Source: Theodoxus fluviatilis (Eukaryota > Mollusca > Gastropoda > Cycloneritida > Neritidae). From it: DNA of 57,500 bases. Below are positions 57,291-57,500 of this stretch, one piece after another. Location: positions 45,721 through 103,220 of the forward strand of contig JAWQFJ010001242.1 in the NCBI GenBank assembly GCA_034096865.1. The letters are read 5' to 3'. Made by a program: the position numbers and the translations under genes. The first letter of the stretch is position 1; each line of letters opens with the position of its first letter. The notes below the pieces were generated by a model. It saw only the letters and a list, made by a program, of their open reading frames with translations. It was not told where the DNA came from and made no database searches.

Positions 57291-57500
57291 GGATATCTTT
57301 GGAAGTATATGTTTTGTCTCCAACCATTCAATTAGGTGAGTATAATTTCGACGTCACATGCACCTGCATTTCGCTTTCCACCTCCTGAGCCCGTATCGTG
57401 AGCAGTAAAGTTGTCAAATTCGGGGTCATCCGCGATTCGATCTTTCGTGCCTTCGAAGTGTCAATTCTGGATTGAAAATTAGTATGTGTGGGAGGCAGAG

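Overview
This is eukaryotic, animal DNA. The genes are split by GT-AG introns of several kilobases, and the space between exons is packed with dispersed repeats, minisatellites and microsatellites. The protein matches and the repeat types (SINE and L2/CR1-like remnants, TTAA-flanked DNA transposons, foldback elements) fit a lophotrochozoan, most likely a mollusc such as a marine gastropod. The species cannot be fixed from the sequence alone. No tRNA, rRNA, CRISPR array or bacterial operon was seen.

Three genes can be supported. (1) On the minus strand, 14447 down to 7125, lie the first five coding exons of a BRWD/PHIP-like gene (bromodomain and WD-repeat family); the reading frame is kept across the exons and the gene probably runs off the left edge. 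(2) On the plus strand, 22683-41291, lies a complete seven-exon coding region for DHDDS, the catalytic subunit of cis-prenyltransferase that makes dehydrodolichyl diphosphate; 349 aa, all splice phases agree. (3) On the minus strand, 53690 down to 51285, lies a two-exon TMEM161 gene (497 aa). DHDDS and TMEM161 converge tail to tail. BRWD-like and DHDDS diverge. A further good exon on the minus strand (1253-1414) could not be assigned.

Layout: 1-2.3 kb, CAC-rich microsatellite, orphan exon and 44-bp repeats; 2.3-5.2 kb, nested DNA transposons with a transposase remnant; 6.2-14.5 kb, BRWD-like exons with a foldback element, a repeat rich in AGGTCA half-sites and a SINE; 16.6-21.4 kb, a 67-bp satellite of about 70 units that starts at the 3' end of a SINE copy; 22.6-41.3 kb, DHDDS, with three more AGGTCA-rich elements in intron 1, a BED-finger transposase remnant in intron 3, a splice-site-derived minisatellite in intron 4 and a large inverted repeat plus 24-bp minisatellite in intron 5; 41.3-44 kb, the DHDDS 3' side with a ~485-bp CT tract and a 49-bp minisatellite; 44-50 kb, further minisatellites and SINE remnants; 50.2-51.1 kb, a broken LINE 3' end; 51.3-57.5 kb, TMEM161 and its upstream region.

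The most interesting signals are: a family of ~0.85-kb mobile elements each carrying about twenty nuclear-receptor half-sites; a structured SINE-like element with a 12-bp target-site duplication whose 3' end has been amplified into a satellite; and tandem or duplicate copies of splice sites beside real exons, most strikingly ~26 copies of the DHDDS exon-5 acceptor.
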